38,127 bases of DNA from the NCBI GenBank assembly GCA_014379905.1, contig JACMKX010000002.1, positions 1 through 38,127 of the forward strand, written 5' to 3'. The position numbers and the translations under genes are program-made. Positions 8,869-17,610 of this stretch are shown piece after piece (within the stretch, counting starts at the first letter, position 1; the number at the start of each line of letters is the position of its first letter). Origin of the DNA: Ferruginibacter sp. (lineage in GTDB: Bacteria; Bacteroidota; Bacteroidia; Chitinophagales; Chitinophagaceae). The notes under the pieces were generated by a model. It had not been told where the DNA came from, ran no database searches, and saw only the letters and a list, made by a program, of their open reading frames with translations.

Positions 8869-9624
8869 ATGTATAAAGCTATTATTGTAGAAGACGAATT
8901 GCATAGCAGGGAATTCCTGAAAAATATTGTAAATACTTATTGCGCAGACCTGGCTATTGTAGCGTTGGCGCCAGGTGTGGAAGAAGGTGTGGCTGCTATT
9001 AAACTGCATCAACCCGATATCGTTTTTTTAGACATTGAAATGCAAACGGGTACCGGCTTCGACCTGTTACAACAATTTCCACGACCTGGCTTTGACGTGA
9101 TTTTTACAACGGCTTACGATCACTATGCCATAAAAGCCATAAAGTTTAGCGCAGTAGATTATTTATTAAAGCCCATTGATATTGAAGAACTGCAACAATC
9201 TGTTGCCAAGGTTATAGAAAAGCGAAAAGCCAATACCGGGCAGTTGGCTTTACAAATGTTGCTGAAGAATTTACAATCGCCGCAAACTACGGAGCAAAGT
9301 ATAACACTCTCTACCAGCGAAGGGCTTGAGTTTATCCCCTTGCAACATATCATTCGCATTGAAGCATCCGGGCCTTACAGCCATTTTTATTTAAAAGAAA
9401 AAAAGAAGATCATTGTAAGCCGTAATCTTAAAGAATATGAAACCTTACTCACCGATCATGGTTTTTTTCGGGTACACAACAGCCATATCATTAACATGAA
9501 GGAGGTAAAGCGTATGATAAAAACTGATGGTGGCTATGCAGTAATGAGTGATGATGCCAATATTAGCATCTCTCCAAAAAAGAAAGAGGAATTTTTTGAA
9601 ATGATCGGGCAAAGAATGGTGTAG
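8869..9624 (+). CDS. LytTR-family response regulator 1
   Basis: 251 residues. The N-terminal receiver keeps the acidic pair E8/D9, phosphoacceptor D55 (IVFLDIEM), TT at 80-81 and K101 (LLKPID). The C-terminal LytTR domain (about 145-251) keeps FIPLQHIIRIEASGPYSHFY and FFRVHNSHIINMKEV, the pattern of DNA-binding LytTR proteins such as AgrA and LytR. It starts 9 bp after the sensor gene, indicating an operon. It should bind 21-bp-spaced GTT half-sites like those at 2317-2349, 2455-2484 and 6957-6990. The phosphate donor is probably the intact kinase at 3804-6917, because the operon's own sensor lacks ATP-binding residues; that is inference. Confidence 0.9.
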   Translation: MYKAIIVEDELHSREFLKNIVNTYCADLAIVALAPGVEEGVAAIKLHQPDIVFLDIEMQTGTGFDLLQQFPRPGFDVIFTTAYDHYAIKAIKFSAVDYLLKPIDIEELQQSVAKVIEKRKANTGQLALQMLLKNLQSPQTTEQSITLSTSEGLEFIPLQHIIRIEASGPYSHFYLKEKKKIIVSRNLKEYETLLTDHGFFRVHNSHIINMKEVKRMIKTDGGYAVMSDDANISISPKKKEEFFEMIGQRMV

Positions 9625-9682
9625 CTGCAGGTGCTGGTAAGGGCCGTTCTGATAATACTTAATACATAGAATATAAACTTTC

Positions 9683-10432
9683 ATGATAATTAAAACCATC
9701 ATAGTCGAAGACGAACCGCTCAGCATGTTTTTCTTAAAAAATTTGTTGGCAGAATATTGTCCGCAGGTAAATGTAATAGCAACACCAGCAACCGAAGATG
9801 ATGCAGTTGCCGCCATTGCATCTTTACAACCCGACCTGGTTTTGATGGATATAGAATTACAACAGGGTAATGGGCTTGCCGTGCTGCAACGCACCAGGCA
9901 ATATAGTTATGCTATTATTTTCACCACTGCATTAGATTATTCTGGAATCCGTGCCATTAGGTTTAGTGGTGTAAATTATTTGCAAAAGCCCATTGACATT
10001 GATGCCCTGCAGGCTGTAATACAAAAAATTGCGGCATACAAAACGGAGGAAGGCGAAATTGCTGTGCAGCATTTATTAACAACTCTTGACAACAATAACC
10101 AGCCTACAACTTTATTGTTGAATACCGCGGCCGGCAATTATTATGTATCACTGCAGGAGATCATTTATATTACGATTCAAAACACGGGTTGTATTTTTTA
10201 TACCGAAACCAATGCTGTACCGGTTACAGGTAGTAGCCTCAAGGATTATGAGGTATTACTAAATGAGCTGGGGTTCTTCAGGCCACATGCAGATTATATT
10301 ATCCGGCTGGATAAAGTAAACACTCGCTCCAAAATAGAAAATGGCAATATTGCCCTACTCAACAATATCCTTATTCCTGTGTCTCCTAAAAGGCAGGCGC
10401 AGCTTGGTTCACTGTTATTTAGCCCGGCATAG
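9683..10432 (+). CDS. LytTR-family response regulator 2
   Basis: 249 residues, clearly paralogous to the preceding regulator (for example IIVEDE, then LMDIELQQGNGLAVLQ). Receiver residues E9/D10, D56, TT (81-82) and K102 are present. The LytTR domain is more diverged: the usual FFRxHxSxxVN segment reads FFRPHADYIIRLDKV, and the first beta-strand region is altered. Its DNA specificity may differ, or it may act mainly by heterodimerising. It begins 58 bp after the first regulator. Its 3' end overlaps the 3' end of the convergent hybrid kinase by 14 bp (10419-10432), so there is no room for an intervening terminator. Confidence 0.88.
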   Translation: MIIKTIIVEDEPLSMFFLKNLLAEYCPQVNVIATPATEDDAVAAIASLQPDLVLMDIELQQGNGLAVLQRTRQYSYAIIFTTALDYSGIRAIRFSGVNYLQKPIDIDALQAVIQKIAAYKTEEGEIAVQHLLTTLDNNNQPTTLLLNTAAGNYYVSLQEIIYITIQNTGCIFYTETNAVPVTGSSLKDYEVLLNELGFFRPHADYIIRLDKVNTRSKIENGNIALLNNILIPVSPKRQAQLGSLLFSPA

Positions 10433-12809
10433 TGTCGTGCAGGGATTGCAATTCCTGTAAGGCTTTGCCGCAAACCGGCTCCACTTGCAGGAACAACGTT
10501 GCTATCTTTTCAACCGGCATATTGTTCCTTGCTAATTTTTCCATCTCCATTAACGGGTCGCCAACCAATTTTTGCAGTCCAAAAAAAGCCACTGTATTTC
10601 GGAGGGTATGCGTGGTTTTATAAATGAGCTGGTGATCACCAGCGCTAATGGCCGATTGTAACGTGGCCAGGTCTTTTGGGTGTTGTTTAATAAAGATGCC
10701 AATCATTTCCCCAATAAATTTTTCATTATTTTTCGTCTGGCTTCTTAAAAATCCAAGGTCAATAATGGATCCCGTATCGGTGTGCCGAACGGTTCTTTTA
10801 TTTTCCTGAAACTGCCCGATCTTTGCCAGCAGGTCCCCAGCCTTATAAGGCTTGGAAATATAGTCATTCATACCAGCCCTGATGCATTTCTCTTTTTCGC
10901 CACTCAGTGCATGGGCTGTCATAGCAATAATAGGGGTAGATAAGTACAATTCATTCCGCACCAGGTTGGTGCACTGGTAGCCATCCATCAGGGGCATTTG
11001 TAAGTCCATTAAAATAATATCGAATGATGTTGTTTTTAAAATGCTGATGGCGTGTTCCCCGTTTTCCGCAACAGCAATGTCGAAACCATTCTCCATTAAA
11101 ATAACTGATGCCAGTTTTTGATTCATCAGGTTATCTTCTACCACTAATATCTTTTTTATCGAACCAAAAAAAGTATTATCCGGGGCAGCTGTTGTTACAG
11201 TTTCATTTTTGTGGAAGCTGCTTTTATCATAGGAAATACTAAAACGAAATTCTGTTCCTTTCCCGGGCTCACTCGTAAAAGAAATTTCACCTCCCTGTAA
11301 TTCTATTAATTGCTTGGTGATAGCAAGGCCCAAACCTGTACCCCCATATTTACGGGTAGTGTCGGTATCGCCCTGCGAAAACCGTTCAAAAATTGTAGCG
11401 GTCTTTTTCTCGTCAATTCCAATGCCTGTATCTCTCACAGTAAATTCAACTTTAACCCTGTGGGCTTCTTCTTTTTTTAAGGCACACGTTAAGTACACAC
11501 CGCCTGCTTCGGTAAATTTTACAGCATTGCCAATGAGGTTAATGAGTATTTGCGTAAGGCGCATGGGGTCGCCTTCTACCAGGAAAGTGATGCCGGGAGA
11601 TACCATGCATTCGAACTCAATTTGTTTTTGCTGTGCTTTGCCTGCAAACATTATTTCAACACTGTGCAGCAATTCTGTAATACTAAAAGGCAATTTTTCG
11701 ATAATAAATTTTCCTGCATCTATCTTTGAAAGATCAAGTATATCATTAATGATGGCCATTAAACTATTGCCGGAACTATTAACTGCTTCCAGGTAATCTT
11801 TTTGCACGGTTGTTAAAGAAGTTTTCTTTAGCAGGTCGGTAAAACCCAGGATGACACCCAGTGGCGTGCGCAACTCATGGCTGATATTGGCTATAAAATC
11901 AGATTTGGATTTTGCAGATTCTTCTGCCAATACCCTGGAACGCTGCATTTCTTCCTCTACTCTTTTTCGGTCAAAAAAAGTAGGCACTTCATAGCTTCCT
12001 GTTTTTTTGTATGGTTTGCCTGCATGAAATTTTTCGAGGTGCCCCTGAATTTTTTGCGGGGTGGCCATAATAAACGTGCAGTGTTCATCGCCCCTTGCAG
12101 TACAGGTTACTTCCACGGCAGTAAGCGGCAGGTTAAAACTTTCCTGGCACCAGCCGCTGGAGTAGCCGGCATTCATAATACATACCGGTGTAGCAGTTTT
12201 TTTACCGGCCCGCTTCCACGAGTCTGCTTCAAAAGAATAGGGATGGTTGTATGCCAGGAAAAAATTATCACCTGGTGTGGGATTGCTCTCCGGCAATATG
12301 TCTACAAAAGCCCAGCCCGAATAAGCAAAGTGCACCGTACCGGCACTCAGCTTAGCAATAGGGTCGGTGAGGTTCATCTTTTCATGAAAATTCTTCGCAT
12401 CATTTATTCCGATTACATGGGCAATATCAAATAGAAAATTTTTACCGATGGATAATGCTTCCGATTCACCACGGTCTGCATATAGATTTTGTACTGTCTC
12501 TAAAAAATCTTTTGACAATGCGGAGGCTCTTACCAGTACGTAACGCTGATCATTAATTTCTATGGTTCCCTGTGTAGGATCCATTTTTAAATGGCGGAAA
12601 TATTCATTTACGGTTTGCTGGGCCACATCAAACAAAGGCCGCATTTCCGGGGGCACCCTCACCGTATCGCCCTGGGGCAGGTAATTAAAATCCCGGCGAA
12701 GCATGGCATTCTCTGTTTCCAGCTCTTTAATTTTTTGTTTCAATGCATTGGCAGCAGTATCAGGCATATCAGGAATTTTACTATTTAAAAATAGCGATAA
12801 ATTCAACAT
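10419..12809 (-). CDS. Soluble hybrid histidine kinase (V4R-HisKA-HATPase-REC-HPt)
   Basis: 796 residues with no membrane helix. A short coiled coil (about 20-40) precedes an XylR_N/V4R-like sensory region (about 50-250) ending in the V4R cysteine pattern (C221, C236, C244 in GWCQESF, EVTCTARGDEHCTF). HisKA follows with His311 (SHELRTPL), then HATPase_c with N424/N428, DTGIG (460-464) and GTGLGL (490-495), a receiver with D602 (LMDLQMPLMDG), and an HPt domain with His734 (KTTHTLRNTVAFFG). All phosphorelay residues are present, so it is a complete three-step relay that would pass phosphate to an unlinked regulator. V4R domains bind small hydrophobic molecules or metal centres; the ligand is unknown. 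Met15 (12767) is an alternative start. Confidence 0.88.
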   Translation of the reverse strand: MLNLSLFLNSKIPDMPDTAANALKQKIKELETENAMLRRDFNYLPQGDTVRVPPEMRPLFDVAQQTVNEYFRHLKMDPTQGTIEINDQRYVLVRASALSKDFLETVQNLYADRGESEALSIGKNFLFDIAHVIGINDAKNFHEKMNLTDPIAKLSAGTVHFAYSGWAFVDILPESNPTPGDNFFLAYNHPYSFEADSWKRAGKKTATPVCIMNAGYSSGWCQESFNLPLTAVEVTCTARGDEHCTFIMATPQKIQGHLEKFHAGKPYKKTGSYEVPTFFDRKRVEEEMQRSRVLAEESAKSKSDFIANISHELRTPLGVILGFTDLLKKTSLTTVQKDYLEAVNSSGNSLMAIINDILDLSKIDAGKFIIEKLPFSITELLHSVEIMFAGKAQQKQIEFECMVSPGITFLVEGDPMRLTQILINLIGNAVKFTEAGGVYLTCALKKEEAHRVKVEFTVRDTGIGIDEKKTATIFERFSQGDTDTTRKYGGTGLGLAITKQLIELQGGEISFTSEPGKGTEFRFSISYDKSSFHKNETVTTAAPDNTFFGSIKKILVVEDNLMNQKLASVILMENGFDIAVAENGEHAISILKTTSFDIILMDLQMPLMDGYQCTNLVRNELYLSTPIIAMTAHALSGEKEKCIRAGMNDYISKPYKAGDLLAKIGQFQENKRTVRHTDTGSIIDLGFLRSQTKNNEKFIGEMIGIFIKQHPKDLATLQSAISAGDHQLIYKTTHTLRNTVAFFGLQKLVGDPLMEMEKLARNNMPVEKIATLFLQVEPVCGKALQELQSLHDTMPG

Positions 12810-12888
12810 TGCTTTCGCAAAAAAAAGAAAGCCGCCATATTTGAAATAACCAGGATAGCGAATGTTTAAAGGACGGATGTTTTACATA

Positions 12889-12917
12889 AAAAAGCCGATC
12901 CCAGGACCGGCTTCAAA
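12889..12917 (-). terminator. Intrinsic terminator after the transketolase subunit
   Basis: The hairpin AAGCCG (12892-12897) / CGGCTT (12908-12913) has additional TC/GA pairing inside. On the minus strand it is followed by a T run (complement of the A-run at 12886-12893). It lies 20 bp after the stop of the minus-strand gene. Confidence 0.6.
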
Positions 12918-12936
12918 AATTATTACGTAGCTCAAC

Positions 12937-13890
12937 TTATTTCCTAGCTATTACCTTTTCCGCAGCAGCAACAATATCACTGGTATCCAAACCATACTTG
13001 GTTAATAATTCTGTTGGTTTACCACTTTCTCCAAAGGTATCTTTTGTGCCCACGTATTCAATCGGAATGGGTAAGCTTTTAGATGCCACATGAGCAATAC
13101 TGTCGCCAAGGCCTCCAAAAATATTGTGTTCTTCTGCTGTTACTGCACATTTGGTTTTAGTGATGGAAGCAATCACAGCCGCAGTATCCAGGGGTTTAAT
13201 AGTGTGTATATTGATCAGTTCTGCGCTGATGCCTTTTTCTTCTAAAATTCTTGCCGCTTCCACCGCTTTCCACACCAGGTGGCCGCAGGCAAAAATGGTT
13301 ACATCTGTTCCTTCATTTAATATTTGTGCCTTGCCAATTACAAAATCCTCTTCTTTTGTAAATATGGGCCAAACCGGGCGGCCAAAACGTAAGTAAACCG
13401 GCCCTTCATATTCAGCTATTGCTTTGGTAGCTGCCTTGGTTTGGTTATAATCCGCAGGAACAATAACCGTCATACCCGGCAGCATCTTCATCATACCTAT
13501 ATCTTCCAGTATCTGGTGAGTGGCCCCATCTTCTCCCAAAGTTAAACCGGCATGCGAAGCGCAGATTTTTACATTTTTATTGCTGTAGGCAATACTCTGG
13601 CGAATCTGGTCGTACACACGCCCGGTACTAAAATTGGCAAATGTTGTAGTGTAAGGAATTTTGCCTCCAATGGTCAACCCGGCAGCCATCCCCATCATAT
13701 TGGCTTCTGCAATGCCCACCTGGAAAAAACGTTCAGGAAATTCTTTCATAAATCCACCCAGTTTAAGAGAACCGGCCAGGTCAGCCGTAAGCGCCACAAT
13801 ATTTTCATTTTTGCGGGCTGCTTCCAGTATGCCATCTCCAAAACCACTGCGGGTATCCTTATTTCCGGTAACTTCTATTTTATTAAGCAT
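12937..13890 (-). CDS. Transketolase, C-terminal (pyrimidine-binding) subunit
   Basis: 317 residues matching the C-terminal half of split transketolases, with the pyrimidine-binding domain followed by the transketolase C-domain. The catalytic Glu that activates thiamine diphosphate is E62 in [18 protein letters not shown]. Other family segments are [15 protein letters not shown] and [10 protein letters not shown]. It transfers two-carbon ketol units in the non-oxidative pentose phosphate pathway, in the cytosol, together with a separate N-terminal thiamine-diphosphate-binding subunit. That partner gene is not in the window and not immediately upstream, where a decayed region begins. The gene is single and ends in its own terminator. 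Confidence 0.9.
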   Translation of the reverse strand: MLNKIEVTGNKDTRSGFGDGILEAARKNENIVALTADLAGSLKLGGFMKEFPERFFQVGIAEANMMGMAAGLTIGGKIPYTTTFANFSTGRVYDQIRQSIAYSNKNVKICASHAGLTLGEDGATHQILEDIGMMKMLPGMTVIVPADYNQTKAATKAIAEYEGPVYLRFGRPVWPIFTKEEDFVIGKAQILNEGTDVTIFACGHLVWKAVEAARILEEKGISAELINIHTIKPLDTAAVIASITKTKCAVTAEEHNIFGGLGDSIAHVASKSLPIPIEYVGTKDTFGESGKPTELLTKYGLDTSDIVAAAEKVIARK

Positions 13891-13930
13891 AATTCTTTGA
13901 GCGTTTTATGGTGCGCAAGATACGGTAATT

Positions 13931-13956
13931 GGTTCAAGGGTTCAAAGGTTCAAGGG
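13931..13956. repeat. Short TTCAA tandem repeat
   Basis: GGTTCAAGG-type units occur three times in a row between the transketolase gene and the frameshifted gene upstream of it. It is low-complexity intergenic sequence and no function is evident. Confidence 0.5.
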
Positions 13957-13991
13957 CAAAGTTGGCTTTTGACTGGTTTGCAAGGTTGGTA

Positions 13992-14473
13992 TCACCTCGA
14001 ACTGAAAGAGTAGAGATCACCTAATTCTCCTTTGAATTTTCTAAAAAACAGCCTGGGCAACCCTTTTTTTAAATCTACTTCTGAAAAGATATTACTGTCG
14101 CAACTTTCATCTGTATTTCTAAAAATTAGTTTCCATTTTCCATATTGCCGGGAAGATCATTTACTATCGTTACATAATATTCACCAACATATTGATTTGC
14201 AACATTGAAAATGAGAATGCGTGAACTGGCCCGGTGCGATAATCCCCAGTAATGGCTGGAATTAACTATTTTATAAATTTTTCCTTTGGAAATTTTTACA
14301 TGCCCCAGGTAAGTTAAATGTCTTTCTATACCCCCATCTTCTGTCCATTTTCCAAAAACAGTTTTTCTATTAACGATGCCTTTGTTTAACACATTATTTA
14401 AAGGTTTATCCTGCGCATGGCTGAACACAGGATGAAATAAAAACACGAAGAAAATGATGAGGGAATAGTTCAT
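13992..14473 (-). pseudogene. Secreted hypothetical protein with a C-terminal frameshift
   Basis: The first frame (14126-14473, 115 residues) begins with a Sec signal peptide (MNYSLIIFFVFLFHPVFSHA, cleavage before QD) and contains HLTYLGHVKISKGKIYKIVNSS. It ends abruptly at a TAA at 14126-14128, right after ENGN. Restoring one base near 14128-14134 joins it to a second open frame of 46 codons down to the TGA at 13992-13994. That frame reads KLIFRNTDESCDSNIFSEVD and later GELGDLYSF, which looks like genuine coding sequence. The restored protein would be about 160 residues. It is either a recent frameshift or an assembly indel. I do not recognise a named family. Confidence 0.6.
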
Positions 14474-14592
14474 TAGCCATGATTTATATTTATTTTTCTG
14501 CCAGGCGAAACCTTAGTTTACACAATAATAGCGATGCCCAATCGGCGCTAGCTTCCAAACCTTTAAATATGAATCATCCTTTATAAGGAATG

Positions 14593-14888
14593 CTACGAAA
14601 ATGGTCTTTTATTTTCATTGCGTCTTCCATCCCATACGGATAATACTTTTATAGAAGTAAGCGAAATTTTATAGAAGATAAGGTATGTTCTCACAATTTT
14701 GACCCTTACAGCTGAAATATCTGTTTTTCTGCCGATCAACGGGTTAGAGCAATATCTTTCAGCGCAGCTTCAAGGAGAATGTTAAGTTTTTTACTGAAAG
14801 ATTTGGATTTATTTATTTGAAACCAATACTCAAGAATTTCTTTTCTTTCTTGTTGGGCAGAAATTGTCCATATTATTTTTCGAGCCAT
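14593..14888 (-). pseudogene. ParE/RelE-family toxin, frameshifted
   Basis: From the ATG at 14888 the frame reads MARKIIWTISAQQERKEILE and on to LLEAALKDIAL, then stops at the TGA at 14736-14738. In the next frame coding continues as NPLIGRKTDISAVRVKIV, then YLIFYKI and VLSVWDGRRNE, ending at the TAG at 14593-14595. Adding one base in the CTAACCC stretch near 14742 gives a 98-residue protein of normal ParE length, with the expected GRKTD, VRVKIVR and WDGRRN motifs. These toxins cleave translating mRNA or poison gyrase; this copy should be inactive as written. It overlaps the end of the antitoxin frame by 16 bp, the usual arrangement of an antitoxin-toxin pair. Confidence 0.72.
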
Positions 14889-15106
14889 GCTGCTATCTCT
14901 TTATTAGCTTCCACTGCTGAAATAGTTTTTTTTGTCTTTATTTCTATCTCTGCTTTCCTGATTCGGCTTTTTTGTGCAGTTGTAGTTTCTAAAACACCTG
15001 TGTTCAATTCAAAATCAATTACCCTTTGTAACTCTTTAATCAAAGAAGAATTATCTATCCTGGTAATTTTATTAATAATATCTATTTTAAGATTGGCTGT
15101 AGTCGT
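14873..15106 (-). pseudogene. Antitoxin of the decayed ParE-type module, no normal start
   Basis: The frame reads TTTANLKIDIINKITRID, SSLIKELQRVIDFEL and ends ISAVEANKEIAAWLEK, 77 residues, directly upstream of and overlapping the toxin. This is the pattern of small Bacteroidota antitoxins paired with ParE toxins. An in-frame TGA lies five codons before the apparent start, and the codon where ATG would be expected is ACG (15106-15104). The only later candidate is an internal TTG. The start therefore appears to be lost, or very weak initiation is used. Together with the frameshifted toxin this indicates a decayed addiction module. Confidence 0.6.
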
Positions 15107-15205
15107 ACCTGAGGTTTTTCAAATTTAAACAAAATCGAGGAGATTTATGGGTATAGTGAAATTGATGAAAAAAGTTAAATTTCAATTGTTCTAAGTGTAT
15201 TATCT

Positions 15206-16225
15206 CTACTTCCCCGCCAGCTTCTTCTCCCATTCCCAGGCCGTTTTCATCATATCCTCCAAATTATACTGGCAGGTCCAGCCCAGTTCATTTACCGCTT
15301 TATCATTGTTGGCATAAATAGCAATTACATCACCGCCACGACGTGGACCAATAACATAATTTAATTTTTCGCCGCTTACTTTTTCAAAGGTTTTAATTAC
15401 TTCTAAAACGGTGGAACCGTTGCCACTACCCAGGTTAAATACATCGCAATTGGTTTGATTCTTCTTTTGTACCAGGTAATTTAATGCCAGTGTATGCGCA
15501 TGGGCAATATCACTTACATGAATATAATCTCTCAGGCAGCTGCCATCTCTTGTATCATAATCATTGCCCCAAACCTGCATTTGCGGCAGTTTGCCGATGG
15601 CTGTTTGTGTAATGGCCGGAACTAAATTTGCCGGACGCCCTACAGGTACTTCCCCAATTAAATTACTGGGATGTGCACCCACCGGATTAAAATACCTTAA
15701 TAATATTGCCTGCTGATCTTTTAAACTATTCATGGTTTGCTGCACAATGGCTTCTCCCATTTGCTTGGTACTTCCATAAGGACTTTCGGGTGGTTGCTGC
15801 GGCGTTAGTTCTGTAACAGGAATGGATACTGGATTGCCATACACGGTACAGGAAGAAGAGAAAACAAAATGCGGGATAACAAACTCATCTACACATTTTA
15901 AAATGTTTACCAGGGAGCCGTTGTTGTTCTCAAAATACAACAATGGATTTTCTACCGATTCACCCACCGCTTTGTAAGCAGCAAAATGTATGATGCCTTC
16001 AATATCCGGATTCTCCTGGAAGATGGCACGGGTATCTTCAAAATTGCAAAGATCAACCGGGTAGTTCTTGATTTTTTTACCAAGAATGGTTTCAATGCCC
16101 TGCATAATAACCGGGTTGCTCCGGCTGTTGTTATCAACGCTTATTACTTCGTAGCCATTTTGCACAAGGTCAACAATTGTATGCGAACCAATAAAACCAC
16201 ATCCACCCGTAACCAGAATTTTCAT
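15206..16225 (-). CDS. galE: UDP-glucose 4-epimerase
   Basis: 339 residues, the usual length. An extended short-chain dehydrogenase fold is shown by the NAD-binding G7xxG10xxG13 (TGGCGFIGSH), the catalytic SSS at 123-125 (FSSSCTVYG), Y150 and K154 (SPYGSTK), and GalE-typical segments LRYFNPVGAHPS, RDGSCLRDYIHVSDIAHAH and FNLGSGNG. It interconverts UDP-glucose and UDP-galactose in the cytosol (Leloir pathway, surface glycan precursors). It stands alone between the decayed toxin-antitoxin pair and the phosphate-transport operon. Confidence 0.94.
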   Translation of the reverse strand: MKILVTGGCGFIGSHTIVDLVQNGYEVISVDNNSRSNPVIMQGIETILGKKIKNYPVDLCNFEDTRAIFQENPDIEGIIHFAAYKAVGESVENPLLYFENNNGSLVNILKCVDEFVIPHFVFSSSCTVYGNPVSIPVTELTPQQPPESPYGSTKQMGEAIVQQTMNSLKDQQAILLRYFNPVGAHPSNLIGEVPVGRPANLVPAITQTAIGKLPQMQVWGNDYDTRDGSCLRDYIHVSDIAHAHTLALNYLVQKKNQTNCDVFNLGSGNGSTVLEVIKTFEKVSGEKLNYVIGPRRGGDVIAIYANNDKAVNELGWTCQYNLEDMMKTAWEWEKKLAGK

Positions 16226-16259
16226 CGTACTTTATTTTTTGTTGCTGCAAAGAAAACAA

Positions 16260-16287
16260 AAATCGCCCAACTGGTGCTGAGCGATTT
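16260..16287 (-). terminator. Intrinsic terminator of the DUF47-PiT operon
   Basis: Stem AAATCGC (16260-16266) and GCGATTT (16281-16287) with extra inner pairing. On the minus strand it is followed by a T-rich run (TTTTTGTTTTC). It lies about 50 bp after the PiT stop and just upstream of galE. Confidence 0.65.
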
Positions 16288-16339
16288 AAAAAATGCTTGG
16301 TATATAAACCTATCCCTATACTGTTTGGGAGTAAGGCAC

Positions 16340-17485
16340 TTAAAATTTCATTACATTATGCAGCAGCAAATAAACCAGTGCTGCCAGGCCGCCACTTACC
16401 GGAATAGTAAGTACCCATGCCCAAAGCAGGTTTACGGTAACTCCCCATCTTACAGCACTCAGCCTTTTGGTAGCACCCACCCCTACAATAGCGCCGGTAA
16501 TGGTATGCGTGGTACTGACAGGAGCACCCAGGTTAGCGGCTGTAAATAAAGTAATGGCACCTGCTGTTTCGGCACACACCCCTTCCAGTGGTGTTACCTT
16601 GGTAATTTTGGTGCCCATTGTTTTTACAATTTTCCAGCCGCCGCTCATGGTACCCACTCCTATAGCAGTGTAACAGGCCAGTGGTACCCACGATGGCATG
16701 TGATCAAAGTCGGGAATTACGCCACCTGCAATTAATGCTGCGGAAATGATACCCATTACTTTTTGTGCATCTGCACCACCATGCCCAATGCTAAATACTG
16801 CCGAAGAAACCAACTGCAGTTTTTTATACATATTGGAAGTGCGGTAAGCATTTTCTCCCCTTAAATAATTGTAGAAATAAGACCCAACGAATATTACGCC
16901 CAATGCCAGCAACGCCCATCTTTCAAAATCTTTTTTAAAAGGTATAAATAAAACACAGGAGGCGACGACTACGGTAATGATGCCGATTTTAAGCCAGAAA
17001 TTTTTCTGAACAGTAACGAGTGTAATAAAAATGGAAATGATCATACCAATGAGTGGAGCCAGTACAATAAAGATTACGGTTTTCATGATCATACCACTGT
17101 CAATACTGTCAAAGCCTGCAGAGGCAATGGCTGCTCCGGCAAAACCACCGATCAAAGTATGCGAAGAAGAAGAAGGAAGCCCATACCACCAGGTAAGTAA
17201 ATTCCAGAAAATGGCAGCTACCAGGCCCGATAAGATAATAATCATGCCCTGTGTGCCATTCACCACTTCGGGTTTTACTGTTTTTGCTACAGTGTTGGCT
17301 ACTGCATGATCACTGAAAACAAAAAATGCTACAAAGTTAAAAAAGGCCGCCCATATCACTGCCTGGAAAGGGGTAAGCACTTTGGTACTTACAATGGTAG
17401 CTATAGAATTGGCTGCATCATGAAAGCCATTAATAAAATCGAAAATGAGAGCAAGTACAATAACAATTATAAGAACAGTTGTCAT
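16340..17485 (-). CDS. Inorganic phosphate transporter, PiT family
   Basis: 381 residues from the ATG at 17485, a polytopic membrane protein. The duplicated PiT signature is visible: GFHDAANSIA at 20-29 and GHGGADAQKVMGII in the second half. GLPSSSSHTLIGG and APVSTTHTITGA are the paired loop motifs. It imports phosphate (usually as a metal-phosphate complex) by ion symport across the inner membrane. An in-frame ATG 16 codons further upstream would translate the repeat region and is rejected. It lies downstream of the DUF47 gene in one operon, separated by 125 bp containing a long inverted repeat. Confidence 0.93.
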   Translation of the reverse strand: MTTVLIIVIVLALIFDFINGFHDAANSIATIVSTKVLTPFQAVIWAAFFNFVAFFVFSDHAVANTVAKTVKPEVVNGTQGMIIILSGLVAAIFWNLLTWWYGLPSSSSHTLIGGFAGAAIASAGFDSIDSGMIMKTVIFIVLAPLIGMIISIFITLVTVQKNFWLKIGIITVVVASCVLFIPFKKDFERWALLALGVIFVGSYFYNYLRGENAYRTSNMYKKLQLVSSAVFSIGHGGADAQKVMGIISAALIAGGVIPDFDHMPSWVPLACYTAIGVGTMSGGWKIVKTMGTKITKVTPLEGVCAETAGAITLFTAANLGAPVSTTHTITGAIVGVGATKRLSAVRWGVTVNLLWAWVLTIPVSGGLAALVYLLLHNVMKF

Positions 17486-17490
17486 AATAG

Positions 17491-17590
17491 TAATGTGATA
17501 ATTTGATAATGTGATAATTTGATGATCTGACAATGTGATAACTGAAAAAATACCGAACCCGAAAGCTCTCCATTATCACATTATCAAATT
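17491..17590. repeat. Tandem and inverted repeat inside the DUF47-PiT operon
   Basis: TAATGTGATAATTTGA is repeated in tandem at 17491-17506 and 17507-17522, with a degenerate third copy after it. The 19-mer AATTTGATAATGTGATAAT (17500-17518) has a perfect reverse complement at 17572-17590. The transcript between the two genes can therefore form a 19-bp stem with a 53-nt loop. Confidence 0.8.
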
Positions 17591-17610
17591 GGCTAATTAG
17601 CACATTGGCA

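Noticed and set aside
14817..15128. Plus-strand 103-codon hydrophobic frame
   Set aside because: It is antisense to the antitoxin and toxin start, which have clear family motifs on the minus strand.
17486..17533. Sixteen-codon N-terminal extension of PiT
   Set aside because: It would translate the intergenic tandem repeat; the ATG at 17485 gives the normal PiT start.
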